Shown here: one piece after another, positions 17,300-24,819 of the stretch
Numbering within the stretch: position 1 is the first letter of the stretch
Layout: each line of letters begins with the position of its first letter
Source: Flavicella marina
GTDB taxonomy: Bacteria; Bacteroidota; Bacteroidia; Flavobacteriales; Flavobacteriaceae
DNA length: 64,000 bases
NCBI RefSeq assembly: GCF_009193215.1
Contig: NZ_VYVA01000003.1
Location: 1-64,000 of the forward strand
Direction of reading: 5' to 3'
Program-made: the position numbers and the translations under genes
The notes under the pieces: generated by a model
The model's input: only the letters and a program-made list of their open reading frames with translations
Databases searched by the model: none
Told to the model about the DNA's origin: nothing

Positions 17300-17716
17300 T
17301 TAATAGGTTGCTGATTTCATTGTCGTTGCAATGGTGTTGTAAAAGTTGCACCATGCCAATTCTACTTCTAAAGTAAATTCGTCTTGAAGTCCGTTTGCGA
17401 TACTTGCGATGAGTGCCGTACCTACAACATCGTAATGTGTGGGTTTTACGTTGTAGTCAACGTGACGTTTTCCTAAATCGGTGAGTATCGGTTTTAGAAT
17501 TTCAAACTGATGTAAGTTGGTTACAGCACTCGATAGCATTCTCATAAACTTATCTCCTTGTTGTGTCATTTTTTCTTTGTCATCAATAGGGAATAAGGAC
17601 TTAAGATCTGGGTCGAATTCAAATAACTTCTTGTAAAAATAATCTGCCGTAGTCGATGCTACTGGAATTACCTTTTTAAAAGAATTTTGAACGATATGTA
17701 TCATTTCTGTTTTCAT
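17300..17716 (-). CDS. Single-domain globin (paralogue 2)
   Basis: 138 residues from the ATG at 17714-17716 (MKTEMIHIVQ); the frame is open to 17779 but those residues do not fit the globin fold. FYKKLFEFDPDLKSLFP and LGKRHVDYNVKPTHYDVVGTALI align closely with the neighbouring globin, with the proximal His in RHV, so the pair arose by tandem duplication. It is the first gene of the six-gene haem operon. An FNR-geometry dyad (17855-17872) lies upstream. Likely an NO- or O2-binding protein. Confidence 0.9.
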   Translation of the reverse strand: MKTEMIHIVQNSFKKVIPVASTTADYFYKKLFEFDPDLKSLFPIDDKEKMTQQGDKFMRMLSSAVTNLHQFEILKPILTDLGKRHVDYNVKPTHYDVVGTALIASIANGLQDEFTLEVELAWCNFYNTIATTMKSATY

Positions 17717-17760
17717 TTCGAGTCTGTAATTACTGTGTTGTTTATGTAGTATTACGGATG

Positions 17761-17768
17761 TAAAAATA
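17761..17768 (-). promoter_or_regulatory. Possible -7 box of the globin operon
   Basis: TATTTTTA on the minus strand differs from TAnnTTTG only at the last base. Its distance to the dyad at 17855-17872 is the same as in the nrtA promoter, which is the main reason to list it. Confidence 0.35.
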
Positions 17769-17854
17769 AATCGAATCAATGATGAATTTCATGAGAAGTA
17801 ACAACAGAAAACACCTTTTTTATCAAGGTTATCTAGGTGGATTGAGGGTTAAAA

Positions 17855-17872
17855 AACTGATTTTTATCAGCT
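17855..17872. promoter_or_regulatory. FNR-geometry dyad AACTG-N8-CAGCT upstream of the globin operon
   Basis: AACTGATTTTTATCAGCT contains a perfect CTGAT-TTTT-ATCAG dyad. The G-to-C spacing equals that of an FNR site (TTGAT-N4-ATCAA). Closely related dyads occur upstream of nrtA and narK. Confidence 0.55.
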
Positions 17873-17895
17873 TTTACAACCCCTGTTTTTTGAGC

Positions 17896-17926
17896 AAAAA
17901 AAAACTGCCCAATTTGGGCAGTTTTT
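17896..17926 (-). terminator. Terminator after the outer-membrane barrel gene
   Basis: The hairpin ACTGCCCAA / TTGGGCAGT is flanked by A9 and T5 and starts 22 bases beyond the barrel gene's stop on the minus strand, where the A9 becomes a U9 tract. It separates the barrel gene from the globin operon. Confidence 0.85.
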
Positions 17927-17948
17927 CTTAGTTTGATTTCTTAGTTTT

Positions 17949-19220
17949 TTATAAAAACTTAGGTTTGATAGTTAACATTAACCAAGCCCAGTTTTGTGTG
18001 CTTTTTGCAGGTGGATTTCCAACAGGATTTGGAAAATCATCGCTTTCAAAGAATTGAGAATACCCTCCTGCCAAAGAAAATTCTTTGAATTTTTTAGAGA
18101 ATACCAAGTCAATTTCTTGTCCTAATGAGTTTTTAGTTTGAGACTGCTCAGAGAACATATGTCCTTTGATTTTTAATCCGTAAGTTTTGAAGATTTTTGT
18201 TGCAGCTGTTATATTTAAGTCTACTAAACCGTTTGCATTAGCATGGTTTCCTACGTAGAATCTATCCATCAAACCATTGAATTTGTGGTTCGTACCGTAT
18301 AATGGGAAGAATCCAACAGAAGTATCTGTTTTACCAGAGATTACCTCAGCTCCAATTCCAAAAACTGTTTTTTCCGTTGCTTTAAAGTTTACATCCAAAC
18401 TAGCTAAGTAAGCAGCTTCAACTGCAACTTCTCCAATTCTTTCTCCGTCTTGTATAAACGCGTTACCACTGAATGAAAGTGCTCCAGGTTTGTAGTCGAA
18501 GTGTATACCTCCTGTAAATAAACCAGATTTTGCATTTCCATATCCTTTACTAGCAGGATCTCCATCTTGGAAAACATTGTATAAAGCCAAAACACTCATA
18601 TTTAAAGTATTGTACTTTTTATTAACTCTTAAGAAAGAGATAGATTTGTAAGAGAATAAAGCTGCAGTATTGTATACGTTATCAGTACCATCACCATTAT
18701 ATCCAGCTCCAAAATCTAAAGAATACCCGTTGTTAGCATATTTCACGATACCTACATCGTGCGTTCTTGCTTGCTGAGCCCAACCTAGACCACCTAAAAT
18801 TCTTTGATCATCATACGAAAGAGGTTGTCTACCTAATTTAAATGAAGTTAATTTAGAGAATTTAATATCTGCCCATGCTTCTTGCATTCTGATCTTTCCG
18901 TTTCCAGTAGCAGAAATTTGAGGTCGATCACCAAAAGTAAATACTTCTTGTACTTTAATGTGTGCAGTGTATGTTTCAGCAGCATATGTAGCTCCTAATG
19001 CAACTCTGGCATCAGTGTGAATGTAAGCAGGAGTTCCTTCTCTACCTGCGGTGTTTACACTTCCTTTAGTTAGATCGGTAGCATCTTTAGGTTGGTATTT
19101 GTAGTTGAAACCGTCTCTGTATTCAGATCTAGGTCTAAATTCTCCACTAAAAGAAAATTGTGCCATAACTGAGCTGGTAGCCAACAACAATAAGGCGATA
19201 AGGGTAAATTTAATTTTCAT
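17949..19220 (-). CDS. Outer-membrane beta-barrel porin, alginate-export-like
   Basis: 423 residues with a signal peptide (cleavage near SSVMAQ) and FSFSGEFRPRSEYRDGF at the mature N-terminus. Regular short beta-hairpins and the phrase KLGRQPLSYDDQRILGG suggest the alginate-export family barrel (PF13372). A C-terminal aromatic-rich strand ends in KPKFL. It lies directly downstream of the nitrate ABC transporter genes in the same direction, with its own TAGATTTG promoter box (19277-19284). Context suggests passage of nitrate or nitrite through the outer membrane rather than alginate export; this is inference only. Confidence 0.75.
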   Translation of the reverse strand: MKIKFTLIALLLLATSSVMAQFSFSGEFRPRSEYRDGFNYKYQPKDATDLTKGSVNTAGREGTPAYIHTDARVALGATYAAETYTAHIKVQEVFTFGDRPQISATGNGKIRMQEAWADIKFSKLTSFKLGRQPLSYDDQRILGGLGWAQQARTHDVGIVKYANNGYSLDFGAGYNGDGTDNVYNTAALFSYKSISFLRVNKKYNTLNMSVLALYNVFQDGDPASKGYGNAKSGLFTGGIHFDYKPGALSFSGNAFIQDGERIGEVAVEAAYLASLDVNFKATEKTVFGIGAEVISGKTDTSVGFFPLYGTNHKFNGLMDRFYVGNHANANGLVDLNITAATKIFKTYGLKIKGHMFSEQSQTKNSLGQEIDLVFSKKFKEFSLAGGYSQFFESDDFPNPVGNPPAKSTQNWAWLMLTIKPKFL

Positions 19221-19276
19221 TTTTTTCTAATTTTAATAGTTGATTAATATCGTTTTTGTTTCTTTGATTATATAGG

Positions 19277-19284
19277 CAAATCTA
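19277..19284 (-). promoter_or_regulatory. -7 promoter box of the outer-membrane barrel gene
   Basis: TAGATTTG on the minus strand fits TAnnTTTG, 56 bases before the start codon, giving this gene a promoter separate from the ABC transporter operon. Confidence 0.5.
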
Positions 19285-19360
19285 TGAGATTGCTATTAGT
19301 TAAAATATGACTTTTTGCAGGTTTTTAACACTTTTTTAACTTCTCTAAGGTAGTAAAATC

Positions 19361-20167
19361 TTAGTGCTCTAAGAAGTCAATCATATGTTTTCTATACTTG
19401 TAATAATCGTCGTGCGCAAGTACTGCCTTTCTAGATCTAGGTCTTTCAAATTCTATAGGCAGTATGTCTCCAATTTTGGCTCTAGGACCACTTGTCATCA
19501 TAACTACTCTGTCTGATAAGAAAATTGCCTCATCTACATCGTGTGTAATCATTACTGCTGTAATTTTTTCTTTGTTCCAGATTTCGATCAGTACATCTTG
19601 TAGTTCACCGCGGGTTAAAGAATCCAACATTCCGAAAGGTTCGTCTAACAATAAAACTTTTGGTTTGATTGCAAAGGCTCTTGCAATACCTACACGCTGT
19701 TGCATTCCTTGAGATAATTCTGATGCTCTTTTGTGAAAAGAACCATCCAAACCAACTTTACTCAAATAGTATTTACAGATGTCTTCTTTTTCCTTTTTGC
19801 TTCCATGTGGAAATACTTGCTTTACTCCAAGCATTACATTTTCCATGGCTGTCATCCATGGCATCAAGCTCGGTGCTTGAAAAATTACACCTCTGTCAGG
19901 TCCAGGTCCTTTTATTGAAGAACCCAAAACAGAAATTTTTCCACCAGATATTTCGTTCAATCCTGCTATCATTGATAGCATAGTTGTTTTTCCGCAACCT
20001 GAATGTCCAATAATTGTTATAAATTCTTCTTTTTTTACTTGAAGATTTAGGTCTTCTAATACAACATAATCGCCTTTAGGAGTTGGGTATACTTTTTTTA
20101 AATCTACTAAATCGAGCATTACATCTTTCGACGGAAATTTCTCTTTTAATATTGCTTTTGTTTCCAT
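19361..20167 (-). CDS. Nitrate ABC transporter ATP-binding protein (NrtD-like)
   Basis: 268 residues. Walker [10 protein letters not shown], signature region [17 protein letters not shown], Walker [10 protein letters not shown] and switch His in MITHDVDEA are all intact. This is the NrtC/NrtD/SsuB/TauB class of ATPase. The signature has SQGMQ rather than SGGMR, as in several NrtD proteins. It is the last gene of the four-gene nitrate/nitrite uptake operon, 18 bases after a paralogous ATPase; the two probably form a heterodimer on the permease. Confidence 0.88.
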   Translation of the reverse strand: METKAILKEKFPSKDVMLDLVDLKKVYPTPKGDYVVLEDLNLQVKKEEFITIIGHSGCGKTTMLSMIAGLNEISGGKISVLGSSIKGPGPDRGVIFQAPSLMPWMTAMENVMLGVKQVFPHGSKKEKEDICKYYLSKVGLDGSFHKRASELSQGMQQRVGIARAFAIKPKVLLLDEPFGMLDSLTRGELQDVLIEIWNKEKITAVMITHDVDEAIFLSDRVVMMTSGPRAKIGDILPIEFERPRSRKAVLAHDDYYKYRKHMIDFLEH

Positions 20168-20185
20168 TGTCTTGTCTCTTTTAGT

Positions 20186-21043
20186 TTATTTTGAAGCTCT
20201 AAATTCCCATCTTAAATCTTTTGGTTCTAGGTCTGGTAACTCGTAGTTGAATTCTGAGTTGCTAGATCTTTCGCTTCCAATATCCATTAAGTACTCGATA
20301 ATTGCGTTTCTTGTTTTCTTGTATTCTGGATTGTCGTTTAAGGCAGTTTTGTCTCTAGGTCTTTCAATGTCAATTTTAAATTCAGGTCCTAGTGTTGCAT
20401 TGGGTCCTGGTCTTAAAGGAATAATTCTATCAGCCATATAAATTCCCTCGTCTACGTCGTTGGTAATTAATAGTGCGGTTCTTTTGTTTTTATTCCAGAT
20501 GTTTAAAATTTCATCTTGAAGATTTCCTCTAGTTAAAGCATCTAAAGCTCCAAGTGGCTCATCCATGATAATCATTTCTGGATCCATTGATAGGGCTCTA
20601 GCTACAGAAACACGCTGACGCATACCACCTGACAATTCTTTTGGTCTTTTGTTGATGGCGTGACTTAAGCTTACCATTTCAACATATTCTTTGATGCGTT
20701 TGTCGATAAATCCTTTACTTTCTTTAGGGAAAGCTTCTTTAACTGCCATTTCAATATTTTGATAAACAGTTAACCAAGGCAGAAGTGAATAGTTTTGAAA
20801 AATTACTCCTCTTTCATGACTTGTGTCTTCAACGGGTTTTCCTTTGAATAATACTTCACCAGAAGTTGGTTTTTGAAGTCCGTTGATTAAATTTACTAGC
20901 GTAGTTTTTCCACTTCCAGTAAAACCAACGATGGCAACAAATTCTCCTTCTTCTATATGAAGATTGATATTGTCAAGTACCTCGGTAACATTATTTCCGC
21001 TACCGTAGGTTTTTGTTACATTGTTTAGTTCTAAATATGCCAT
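20186..21043 (-). CDS. Nitrate ABC transporter ATP-binding protein (NrtC-like, no fused binding domain)
   Basis: 285 residues. Walker A GFTGSGKTT, signature LSGGMRQRVSVARAL, Walker B MIIMDEPLGALDALTRG, and LLITNDVDE, where the usual switch His is replaced by Asn (ITND instead of ITHD). The partner ATPase keeps the His, so one of the two ATP sites may be degenerate. Cyanobacterial NrtC carries a C-terminal nitrate-binding domain; here only ~30 extra residues follow the ATPase core. It lies between nrtB and the second ATPase. Confidence 0.86.
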   Translation of the reverse strand: MAYLELNNVTKTYGSGNNVTEVLDNINLHIEEGEFVAIVGFTGSGKTTLVNLINGLQKPTSGEVLFKGKPVEDTSHERGVIFQNYSLLPWLTVYQNIEMAVKEAFPKESKGFIDKRIKEYVEMVSLSHAINKRPKELSGGMRQRVSVARALSMDPEMIIMDEPLGALDALTRGNLQDEILNIWNKNKRTALLITNDVDEGIYMADRIIPLRPGPNATLGPEFKIDIERPRDKTALNDNPEYKKTRNAIIEYLMDIGSERSSNSEFNYELPDLEPKDLRWEFRASK

Positions 21044-21087
21044 TTTGAATGTGTTTTAATTGTGAATACTTATTCTTTTTGACGTAT

Positions 21088-22188
21088 TTATATTCCTTCG
21101 TTTTTATCAAAAGAGATGAACTTTTGTATGGTCAACATGATTCTGTCTAATAAGAAACCGATGATACCTATAACAAACATGGCAACAATAATTTTTGAGT
21201 TAGAATCCATGGCTCCGTTTTGAAATTCTTCCCATACAAAAGAACCTAAACCAGGACTTTGAGCTAACAATTCGATAGCAATTAATACCATCCAAGCAAC
21301 AGAAAGTGTGATTCTTAATCCCGTAAAAATTAAAGGAAGTGACGCTGGTAAAATTACTTTGAATATTTTTTGAAAAGTTCCTAGTTTCAATACTTTGGCA
21401 ACATTCAAATAGTCTTTGTCTACTGTAGATACTCCCATGGCAGTATTTACTAAGGTAGCCCACATTGAACACAGTCCAACACTAATAAATGAAATTACAA
21501 AAGAGGTGTCTCCTGTAGAATCTTTCGTCAAGGTTTTCACAATCATAAAAACTAAAAGCAACCAAACTACAGGTGATACAGGTTTTAATATTTGTATCAA
21601 CCAGTTGAAAGAAGTTCTTAGGGTATCGCTTAAACCAATGATGATTCCGATAGGTGTAGCAATTAACAAGGCTAACAAGAAACCAGCAAAAACGGTTTTG
21701 ATACTTGTTTTTATTTGATCGACGAAAGAAGGTCTTCCGGTATAAACGATAGGTTCTTTTCCTTGAGCGATTCTCTTTTCATTTAAAGCAGCCGTTTTTT
21801 CTTTAAAGGCTTTTTTGTCTTCACTAATTTTTTGGTGGTCTTCTAATAGTAATTTGTAAGAATCCCAGACTTGAGAAGGTGAAGGTAGTGTGTTTGGTTG
21901 GCATGAAGCATCACCAGATTCAATACAAGCTTTTACTTTGTCTGCTTCCGCTTGTCCTTGATCTTTTAATGTTTTTTCAATTTTGTAATTAGCTTCGGTA
22001 TTGTAAAGAGATTTAGATCCTGTATACCAAACTCCAATAAATAATAAAACAGATGCAATAGGTGCAATGATTCGTTTTAAGATTTCTATAGTGTTTTTTT
22101 TGGTGTCTTCTCCACTTGCCAATCGAACTACTGGTTCGAAAAAACCAAGTCCAATAAATCGTAGCGCTTTAATGATAGAATCTTTCAT
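21088..22188 (-). CDS. Nitrate ABC transporter permease (NrtB-like, with long first loop)
   Basis: 366 residues against about 280 for typical NrtB. The first membrane helix (about 40-58) is followed by a ~100-residue hydrophilic stretch with two cysteines (KACIESGDASC) and the family motif LPSPSQVW, then five further helices (FAGFLLALLIATPIGIIIG onward). The EAA-type coupling loop is near VDKDYLNVAKVLKLG. It forms the membrane channel for nitrate/nitrite import with the two adjacent ATPases and the upstream binding lipoprotein. The enlarged periplasmic loop is unusual and may contact the lipoprotein. Confidence 0.87.
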   Translation of the reverse strand: MKDSIIKALRFIGLGFFEPVVRLASGEDTKKNTIEILKRIIAPIASVLLFIGVWYTGSKSLYNTEANYKIEKTLKDQGQAEADKVKACIESGDASCQPNTLPSPSQVWDSYKLLLEDHQKISEDKKAFKEKTAALNEKRIAQGKEPIVYTGRPSFVDQIKTSIKTVFAGFLLALLIATPIGIIIGLSDTLRTSFNWLIQILKPVSPVVWLLLVFMIVKTLTKDSTGDTSFVISFISVGLCSMWATLVNTAMGVSTVDKDYLNVAKVLKLGTFQKIFKVILPASLPLIFTGLRITLSVAWMVLIAIELLAQSPGLGSFVWEEFQNGAMDSNSKIIVAMFVIGIIGFLLDRIMLTIQKFISFDKNEGI

Positions 22189-22242
22189 TTTGTTGTTGTT
22201 TAGAGTATTGAAAGGCTATTTTCAATAAGTGTTTGAAAAATT

Positions 22243-22273
22243 ACCCTTGAGAAGTTATTCACTTCTCAAGGGT
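22243..22273 (-). terminator. Intra-operon hairpin between nrtA and nrtB
   Basis: A perfect 13-bp stem (22243-22255 with 22261-22273), 5-nt loop and a U-rich tail on the minus strand lie in the 104-bp gap after the binding-protein gene. This is the usual arrangement for making more binding protein than permease by partial termination and 3'-end protection. Confidence 0.8.
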
Positions 22274-22292
22274 GAATATTTACAATAGTTTA

Positions 22293-23672
22293 TTATTTGT
22301 CTTTGTTTCCAATTTTAAAGCTGTTGATGTAACCGATTGGGTCTTTAGCATCGTACACTTTTCCGTCGATAAAATCTTTAGTTGCTGGTTTGTATCCATC
22401 TGTACTTGGGATATCAGTAGCAGGAATCTTTCCTTCTTCAGCTAATAATTTTGCTGCTTTTAACCAGATATCAGGACGATAGATTTCTTTCGCTTTGTTT
22501 GCGTACCATTCAGCAGGTTTAGCAGTTGGGATTTGTCCCCATCTTCTCATTTGAGTTAAGAACCATACTGCATCAGAATAGAATGGGTACGTTGCATTGT
22601 AACGGTAGAATACGTTAAAGTCAGGCATTTCACGCTTGTCACCTTTTTCGAATTCAAATGTACCAGTCATAGAGTTTGCCAATACAGCTTCATCAGCTCC
22701 AACATATTGAGACATAGATAAGATTTTCACAGCCTCTTTTCTGTTTCCTGGAGTATCTAACCATTTACCTGCTCTGATCAATGCTTTCGTCACAGCTGTA
22801 GCAGTGTTAGGGTATTTTTCAACGAATTGCTTTGTCATAACAAATACTTTTTCTGGGTTGTTTTTCCAGATGTCGTAGTTTGTAGTTACCGGTACTCCGA
22901 TACCTTTAAATACGGCTTGTTGATTCCATGGCTCTCCTACACAGTATCCATAGATAGTTCCTGCTTCTAAAGTAGCTGGCATTTGTGGCGGTGGCGTTAC
23001 AGAAAGTAAAACTTCTGCGTCAATTTGTCCTTGAATGTTGCTAGCAGAATACATACCTGGGTGGATTCCAGCTGCAGCTAACCAATATCTGATTTCGTAG
23101 TTGTGAGTTGATACAGGGAATACCATACCCATTTTAAATGCCTTACCGTTGTTTTTGTATTCAGTAATTACTGGTTTTAATGCATCAGCACTAATCGGAT
23201 GTACTGGTTTTCCATCAGCATCTTTTTTAACATGTGGTTTCATTCCTTCCCAAACGTTGTTAGAAACTGTAATACCATTTCCATTTAAATCCATTGAAAA
23301 TGGAGTAACTAATTCAGCTTGACGACCAAAACCTGCTCCTGCAGCAATTGGTTGCCCTGCTAACATGTGTGAACCATCTAATTGACCGTCAATTACACGA
23401 TCTAATATGTTCTTCCAGTTTGATTGAGCTTCAACTGAAACGAATAATCCTTCGTCTTCAAAAAATCCTTTTTCCTTTGCAATTGCCAAAGGAGCCATGT
23501 CAGTTAACTTGATAAAACCAAACGTCAATTGTGGTTTTTCGATTTCTAGTGTGCTTGTTTTTGCAGCTGGTTGTGTTGCTGCTTCAGTTTTCTTTTTACT
23601 GTCTTTACCTCCGCAAGAAATAGCAAGTAAGATTGTTGCTAGTGCAGTAATTTTGATTGCTGTTTTTTTCAT
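22293..23672 (-). CDS. Nitrate-binding lipoprotein of ABC transporter (NrtA-like)
   Basis: 459 residues. A lipobox (LLAISCGG, Cys ~20) shows that the mature protein is a lipoprotein. The body matches NrtA/CmpA-type solute-binding proteins: [23 protein letters not shown] near the start, the [29 protein letters not shown] ligand region read as separate blocks, and [19 protein letters not shown]. It captures nitrate or nitrite for the permease. It is the first gene of the uptake operon, with promoter box TATCTTTG and an upstream FNR-geometry dyad. Bicarbonate (CmpA) is an alternative ligand in this family, but the nitrate neighbours decide. Confidence 0.88.
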   Translation of the reverse strand: MKKTAIKITALATILLAISCGGKDSKKKTEAATQPAAKTSTLEIEKPQLTFGFIKLTDMAPLAIAKEKGFFEDEGLFVSVEAQSNWKNILDRVIDGQLDGSHMLAGQPIAAGAGFGRQAELVTPFSMDLNGNGITVSNNVWEGMKPHVKKDADGKPVHPISADALKPVITEYKNNGKAFKMGMVFPVSTHNYEIRYWLAAAGIHPGMYSASNIQGQIDAEVLLSVTPPPQMPATLEAGTIYGYCVGEPWNQQAVFKGIGVPVTTNYDIWKNNPEKVFVMTKQFVEKYPNTATAVTKALIRAGKWLDTPGNRKEAVKILSMSQYVGADEAVLANSMTGTFEFEKGDKREMPDFNVFYRYNATYPFYSDAVWFLTQMRRWGQIPTAKPAEWYANKAKEIYRPDIWLKAAKLLAEEGKIPATDIPSTDGYKPATKDFIDGKVYDAKDPIGYINSFKIGNKDK

Positions 23673-23718
23673 GTTTTCTATTTAATAGTTGTGTTAATTT
23701 TCATGTTTGAATACATGA

Positions 23719-23726
23719 CAAAGATA
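23719..23726 (-). promoter_or_regulatory. -7 promoter box of the nitrate uptake operon
   Basis: TATCTTTG on the minus strand, 46 bases before the nrtA start. The identical octamer serves narK at 26191-26198. Confidence 0.6.
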
Positions 23727-23812
23727 GATGCGTGTATTGATTCAAACGGTGCATATTCACAGAGACAAACAATCTTTTACACGTGTATAAACGAGTAGTA
23801 AAACAATAATAA

Positions 23813-23830
23813 AACTGCTATATAACAGTT
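23813..23830. promoter_or_regulatory. FNR-geometry dyad AACTG-N8-CAGTT upstream of nrtA
   Basis: AACTGCTATATAACAGTT, extended by A/T pairs to a 7-bp arm. It is identical at 16 of 18 positions to the reverse complement of the narK dyad and is centred 102.5 bp from the near edge of the nrtA -7 box. It could also act as a weak terminator. Confidence 0.5.
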
Positions 23831-23863
23831 TTTTGTTGCAAATGGTTGATGCTATAAAACAAA

Positions 23864-23898
23864 AAACTGCGCTATCTAAGTATGAGAAAGCGCAGTTT
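23864..23898 (-). terminator. Terminator of the first FNR-like regulator gene
   Basis: Stem AAACTGCGCT / AGCGCAGTTT (23864-23873 with 23889-23898) with an A-rich flank that becomes U-rich on the minus strand, 22 bases beyond the stop codon. Confidence 0.75.
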
Positions 23899-23920
23899 AA
23901 TATGGGGTTAGAAGTGTTTT

Positions 23921-24625
23921 TTAAGTATACATGTTTAAGGTGTGTTTGGAGATTTCTTCTTTTAAGGCTTCGAAGTTTTTGATACCCAGTTTACGTCCTT
24001 TAGCATTGATAAGGTTTTGCTTTTTTAGTGTTGATAGAATGCGAATTACTTGTTCTTCTGTAGTTCCTGAATATTCAGCATAATCTTTTCTGCTAAGTGA
24101 AACGTTGAACAGTCCATCTGTAGAACCAAATTTTTTGTCAATGTATAGTAGCGAGTCAATTACTCTTTCTTTTACGGTCATTTGAGCAAGTTTTCTTACT
24201 CTAGTTTCACTTTCACTTAATTCGTCTGCGTAGAATAACATAAAATCAAATGTTAAACTCGGGATATTCAATAGTATGTTTTTTAAGTCTTCTTTTGAAA
24301 AATAGCACAAAGAAGAGTCTTCTAAGGCCTGAGCTGAAATAGAATAATATTTAGACGATCCGAATCCACCACGATGACCAATGATGTCTCCGTCTTTTGC
24401 AAAACGTACAATTTGTTCGCGCTCATCTGCACCAGTTTTAGCGACTTTTACTTTTCCTTTATAGGTAAAGAATAATCCATGAGCAGGAGTTCCTTCCATG
24501 ATGAATTGTTGCGATTTTTTACATTTTATGGTATGCTTGTTTTTTAAAAAATCTTTTATTTTTTCGTCTAAACTATGTTTTTTAATCAAACAGTTTAGGT
24601 TTTCACATTCCGTACATTCAGCCAT
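23921..24625 (-). CDS. FNR-like Crp-family regulator with N-terminal cysteine cluster (paralogue 1)
   Basis: 234 residues. Cys4, Cys7 and Cys12 form a CX2CX4C cluster, and Cys107 (SSLCYF) aligns with FNR Cys122 (SMVCEI), so four ligands for an oxygen- or NO-sensitive [4Fe-4S] cluster are present. A cyclic-nucleotide-fold domain (about 30-125), a dimer helix and a winged HTH (RKDYAEYSGTTEEQVIRIL) follow. The recognition helix TTEEQVIRI is identical to that of the second regulator at 37559-38263. It lies between nrtA and narK, so control of nitrate transport is likely. The cluster itself is predicted, not shown. Confidence 0.88.
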   Translation of the reverse strand: MAECTECENLNCLIKKHSLDEKIKDFLKNKHTIKCKKSQQFIMEGTPAHGLFFTYKGKVKVAKTGADEREQIVRFAKDGDIIGHRGGFGSSKYYSISAQALEDSSLCYFSKEDLKNILLNIPSLTFDFMLFYADELSESETRVRKLAQMTVKERVIDSLLYIDKKFGSTDGLFNVSLSRKDYAEYSGTTEEQVIRILSTLKKQNLINAKGRKLGIKNFEALKEEISKHTLNMYT

Positions 24626-24653
24626 TTTACTAAAATTTTATGGTTTGGTTTTA

Positions 24654-24661
24654 CAAAGTTA
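24654..24661 (-). promoter_or_regulatory. -7 promoter box of FNR-like regulator 1
   Basis: TAACTTTG on the minus strand, 28 bases before the start codon. Confidence 0.5.
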
Positions 24662-24759
24662 TCGAGTTTGTTCGTTTTAAAAGATGTTGTTGGTCAGTGT
24701 ATTCAATTCTTTTTTTACATAAGTGAAACTGTGTTTTCGTAGGTTATGGTTATCAATAT

Positions 24760-24796
24760 AAAAAAAGTCCTTTGAAATGAATCAAAGGACTTTTTT
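24760..24796 (-). terminator. Terminator of narK
   Basis: A 15-bp stem (AAAAAAGTCCTTTGA with its complement) and 6-nt loop, A/T flanked, lies 23 bases beyond the narK stop on the minus strand. Confidence 0.88.
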
Positions 24797-24819
24797 AAAA
24801 CCAATTTTATTTTTTATAA

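Noticed and set aside
19238-19256. TTGAT-like stretch near the outer-membrane barrel start codon
   Set aside because: The right arm is incomplete and it falls downstream of the predicted transcription start.
24727-24744. AACTG-N8-TAGGT upstream of FNR-like regulator 1
   Set aside because: Only the left arm matches, and its distance to the -7 box (about 81 bp) differs from the others; too weak to list as a site.
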